This document shows positions 61,469 through 64,000 of a stretch of DNA of 64,000 bases, piece after piece. The stretch's first letter is position 1. Each line of letters opens with the position of its first letter. Location of the stretch: positions 1 through 64,000 of the forward strand of contig DASUNM010000027.1 of NCBI GenBank assembly GCA_036277115.1, given 5' to 3'. Origin of the DNA: Pyrinomonadaceae bacterium. Lineage in GTDB: Bacteria > Acidobacteriota > Blastocatellia > Pyrinomonadales > Pyrinomonadaceae. The position numbers were made by a program, and so were the translations under genes. Under the pieces are notes generated by a model, which did no database searches, was not told the DNA's origin, and saw nothing but the letters and a program-made list of their open reading frames with translations.

Positions 61469-62890
61469 TCAACTAAGGCTGATGACAATCGGCTCGCTTA
61501 CCTGACTGTTATCCGGGGCCAGCCGCCCGATTTCTGAGAGCGCACCACCCGGCCCGAGTTGTGCGATGGGCTGCACGGTCATGCGCTTGCCCTCGACGGT
61601 GACGAGGAGAAAGTGAGGCTGAGCCGCCCACGAGAGCGTGTGCGCTTTTTCGAACGCGGACTTCTTCGGCTTGTCCGTCCTGACTTTCCCGGCCCCGCCC
61701 GTCACGAAATAGTCGACGCCGTTGGAGCGACAATGCTGGAAGTTGTGCTCGTGGCCGCTGAAGACCGCCCGCACGCCGGCCCTGCGGAACTGCTCTACGA
61801 GCGCTTCCATCCCTTTAGTGTTGCTGTGCTTCGGGCCGGCGCTGAACGGCGGGTGGTGGCAGAAGGGGATACGCCAGCTGGCCGCCGCGCCGCCCGCGTC
61901 CGGCAGGGCCGACTTAAGGAACTCGCTGTGCTTCGGGTGCTTGAAGAGTCTGTCCTTGAACCCGGTGCTCGGCTCCTTCGACGTATCGACGCACACGAAC
62001 TCAACCTCTGAGCTGTAGCGGAAGCGGTAGAAAAGACCCTGCCCCGGCTCGAAGGAGGCGCGGCCCGCGGCCTCCTCGCCCGCGACGCGCTCGCGCACGT
62101 AGAAGTTGTCTTCGAGCTGCGTCCGGTCGTCGCGGCTCTCAGTCTCGTCGGCGTCGTGATTGCCTATGCTGGGATATACGGGGACGCGATTGATGACGTA
62201 GCGGTACGGCTGATAGTACGTAAAGTACCAATCGTCGTCCTCGTCGCCGGTTTGGCCGCCCGATCCGAGAAAGCCGCCGCTGCGGTAGATGTTGTCGCCG
62301 GTCGTCAGAATCAGTCGGATGTTGTGCTCGGTGACCGCTCGTTCAAGGGCCTCGGCGATTTGCCGTTGATGGCGGTCCTCCTTGTCCTTGCGGATGCCGA
62401 CACCGAAGTCGCCGAGGACGGCGAAGGTAAAAGGCGACGGCGACGCGCGGGTCGGATCGGGATGGGTGCGGAAGCGGTTGCTGTAACTCCTCCCCTTCAG
62501 GGTGAGCCCCTTGCCATCGCCGCCGCTCACCCAATCGCGCCGCTCGCCGCGCGCCCACTCCTCGCCGTTAACGATGACTTTGTAGGTGTACTCCGTGTCC
62601 GGCTCAAGCCCCGCCACCCAGCAATGGTTCGTGTTGGAAGTGAAGGCGGACGCGATCTCGTTGCCCGCCAAGTCCGACACGATCACGCGCGCGTTGCCGT
62701 AAGGCTCAGACCTCGCGCCGATAGTCTCGCGTCGCGGAGGGTGAATCTTGTCGAGATCGTCGTCCTCCAACAGCTTGAACTCTTTGCCAGAATTCTTGAC
62801 CCGGAAGTAGAAGGCGCCCCAAGCGACGAGCGCGGACTTGTGAGTCAGTCCGGCGAGGTGCACGAACGGTTCGGAGAAAAAATCCGGCAT
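61469..62890 (-). CDS. Purple-acid-phosphatase-like metallophosphoesterase
   Basis: A 473-residue protein. The start at 62890 (MPDFFSEPFVHLAGLTHKSA) has AAGGA upstream; no signal peptide is visible. An N-terminal fibronectin-like domain (about 5-135; CWVAGLEPDTEYTYKVIVNG) precedes the phosphoesterase domain with GDFGV, TGDNIYRSGG, GNHDADE, HHPPFSAGP and GHEHNFQ, the full dimetal ligand set. The order resembles plant-type purple acid phosphatases, which remove phosphate from organic esters. It is the first gene of the minus-strand block with the GMC oxidoreductase; lack of export signal is unusual for the family. Confidence 0.9.
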   Translation of the reverse strand: MPDFFSEPFVHLAGLTHKSALVAWGAFYFRVKNSGKEFKLLEDDDLDKIHPPRRETIGARSEPYGNARVIVSDLAGNEIASAFTSNTNHCWVAGLEPDTEYTYKVIVNGEEWARGERRDWVSGGDGKGLTLKGRSYSNRFRTHPDPTRASPSPFTFAVLGDFGVGIRKDKEDRHQRQIAEALERAVTEHNIRLILTTGDNIYRSGGFLGSGGQTGDEDDDWYFTYYQPYRYVINRVPVYPSIGNHDADETESRDDRTQLEDNFYVRERVAGEEAAGRASFEPGQGLFYRFRYSSEVEFVCVDTSKEPSTGFKDRLFKHPKHSEFLKSALPDAGGAAASWRIPFCHHPPFSAGPKHSNTKGMEALVEQFRRAGVRAVFSGHEHNFQHCRSNGVDYFVTGGAGKVRTDKPKKSAFEKAHTLSWAAQPHFLLVTVEGKRMTVQPIAQLGPGGALSEIGRLAPDNSQVSEPIVISLS

Positions 62891-63354
62891 GAAGGAGTTT
62901 CCTTTCGCGTGAGGGCGCTTCCGCAGCCCATTCTTCGGACCCTCGATGGCAGGCCCGGTCTGCTTCTCGTCACGTGCCGGGCGCAAGATGACTACACTGT
63001 AAATGACGCTGCCGCGCGAAACGTTTCCTGCTCCGGGAAGCCTAGCCGGGCCGCGTTAGGGCGGCCGACTGCCCTGGCGATTTCACAACGCACACTAGAA
63101 GGGCCGGAAGATCTTGAATGTTGGAGACAGCGTCATAGTCGGTAATTCCTTCGTGAGTACCGAAAAGATCTACGAACAGGCCCCTGTATAAAACTAACCA
63201 GAGAAACTCTTGCCAGCAGGTAAGCGAGGATTAAACGCGGACACTCTATTCCGGCGAAAGTTGCTTGTCAATTGACTTGGCGGGCGGTTGGGCGAGCTTG
63301 CCATAACCCAGTTCTTTCGCTCACGTTGTGTTGATTCCATGGTACGCTTTCGGC
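62891..63354. other. Divergent intergenic region, no gene seen
   Basis: Lies between the phosphoesterase gene (minus) and the sensor kinase gene (plus), so it should contain promoters for both. I cannot identify a convincing -35/-10 pair. GCCGGGCCGCGTTAGGGCGG marks a GC-rich segment. Open frames crossing it are antisense to the phosphoesterase gene. Confidence 0.5.
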
Positions 63355-64000
63355 ATGGCGAGTGAGGGCAGCCGGACGACGCAAGCAGCATTCGGCACTC
63401 GTTTGTGGTGGTTGATTGGCGGGCGGGCGGCGGTGGCGGTGCTCGTGATGTTGGCCGGCGCAATCTGGGCTCGCGGCACATTTGGACCGAACGTCGATGA
63501 CTCGCTGCAATCAATCAAGCCGCTGCTCCTGGTAGTCGCGTTACTCACCGCAATCTACTCGGTTGCGCACCTCCTCTGGAAAAATTATCTCGTCCAGGCG
63601 CGCTTTCAATTCTTTGCGGACGTGCTTTTAGTCACGTGGCTGGTTTGGATTACCGGCGCCGTCCGCTCGCCTTACACCGCTCTTTATATCGTTGTGATTT
63701 CGGCCGCGAGTTGGTTCATCGGCCCGCGCGGCGCGCTGATTACCGCGATTGGCAGCGCCGCAGCTTTCAATGCAGTTTCGTTGCTCCTGCTGAATGGAGT
63801 GGTGCCGCGCGGTGGCCTCGCGACCGAAGAAACACTGCCCAGCGTGGTCCAGGCAATGGGTTTGGCGGATGTTTCGTTCCTCGTGGTCGGTCTGTTAGCG
63901 GCGAAGCTCGCCGAAAGGCAACGAACTTCAGATGTGCAATTGGCAGAAGCGACCCGAACCTTAGCCGATCTGCGCTTGTTGCACGAACGCATCGTCGAAT
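63355..64000 (+). CDS. Membrane sensor kinase, N-terminal part (PilS/NtrB-like)
   Basis: The window ends inside this gene; 215 residues are seen. The sequence has six hydrophobic segments (WWLIGGRAAVAVLVMLAGAI, LLLVVALLTAIYSVAHLL, FFADVLLVTWLVWITGAV, ALYIVVISAASWFIGP, ALITAIGSAAAFNAVSLLLL, ADVSFLVVGLLAAKLAE) followed by a coiled-coil linker (TSDVQLAEATRTLADLRLLH). This six-helix N-terminus is that of PilS-type sensor kinases, where a PAS and a histidine kinase domain follow. The start at 63355 has no strong ribosome binding site and is tentative. Confidence 0.78.
   Translation, partial: MASEGSRTTQAAFGTRLWWLIGGRAAVAVLVMLAGAIWARGTFGPNVDDSLQSIKPLLLVVALLTAIYSVAHLLWKNYLVQARFQFFADVLLVTWLVWITGAVRSPYTALYIVVISAASWFIGPRGALITAIGSAAAFNAVSLLLLNGVVPRGGLATEETLPSVVQAMGLADVSFLVVGLLAAKLAERQRTSDVQLAEATRTLADLRLLHERIVE

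Noticed and set aside
62156..63145. 329-codon plus-strand frame opposite the phosphoesterase gene
   Set aside because: Antisense to conserved metal-ligand motifs; Val/Arg/Ala-rich text without domains or a start signal.

Overview
The window looks like chromosomal DNA of an acidobacterium, most likely class Blastocatellia (Pyrinomonadaceae-like). The basis is a VWA protein of the type almost confined to Acidobacteria (53397-55571), a giant M36 protease ending in Calx-beta and DUF4214 modules, tandem CBM9/DUF5916 surface proteins, the rsmB-PASTA-rpe order, and very many short palindromic intergenic repeats. The taxonomy is inference from gene content. No rRNA is present, there is one tRNA, and I see no prophage or CRISPR array.

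Layout. 1-0.6 kb: tail of a Y1 transposase and repeat elements. 0.6-9.8 kb (minus): M36 protease, then rpmE-yqhQ-prfA with a palindromic element in each gap. 10-13.6 kb (plus): paired M16 peptidases and a secreted thioredoxin. 13.7-14.7 kb: a REP-associated transposase between arrays of its presumed repeat. 14.7-26 kb (minus): RND efflux pump and adaptor, YVTN propeller, two tandem CBM9/DUF5916 proteins. 26-33.4 kb: response regulator, small secreted protein, rsmB-PASTA-rpe, BamD-like TPR protein, NTF2-like proteins. 33.7-42.6 kb: small regulators, zinc ribbons, a patch of gene relics (36.5-37.0 kb), a Crp/Fnr regulator with a clear promoter, three tiny stress-type genes and topoisomerase IB. 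42.7-51.6 kb: UbiB-like kinase, CBS protein, cysteine desulfurase-like enzyme, RidA, thyA and folA separated by a broken hicBA module, a CBS-domain cystathionine beta-synthase/cysteine synthase, tRNA-Lys. 51.6-63 kb (minus): wecB, VWA protein, PKD protein, then a run of little-known genes around a GMC oxidoreductase, its subunit-3-like partner and a purple-acid-phosphatase-like enzyme. 63.4 kb onward: N-terminus of a membrane sensor kinase.

How it works together. Many genes serve the cell surface or export (M36, M16 pair, RND pump, DUF5916 proteins, BamD-like, VWA, PKD). Translation genes (rpmE, prfA, rsmB, tRNA-Lys) and thymidylate/folate genes form the housekeeping part.

The strongest structural signal is the repeat population. 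At least ten sequence-distinct families occur, mostly as inverted pairs. Two copies sit in frame inside enzymes (thyA and the desulfurase-like gene), and two Y1-type transposases lie next to distinct families. The least understood gene set is the GMC/phosphoesterase/hypothetical block at 55.6-62.9 kb.
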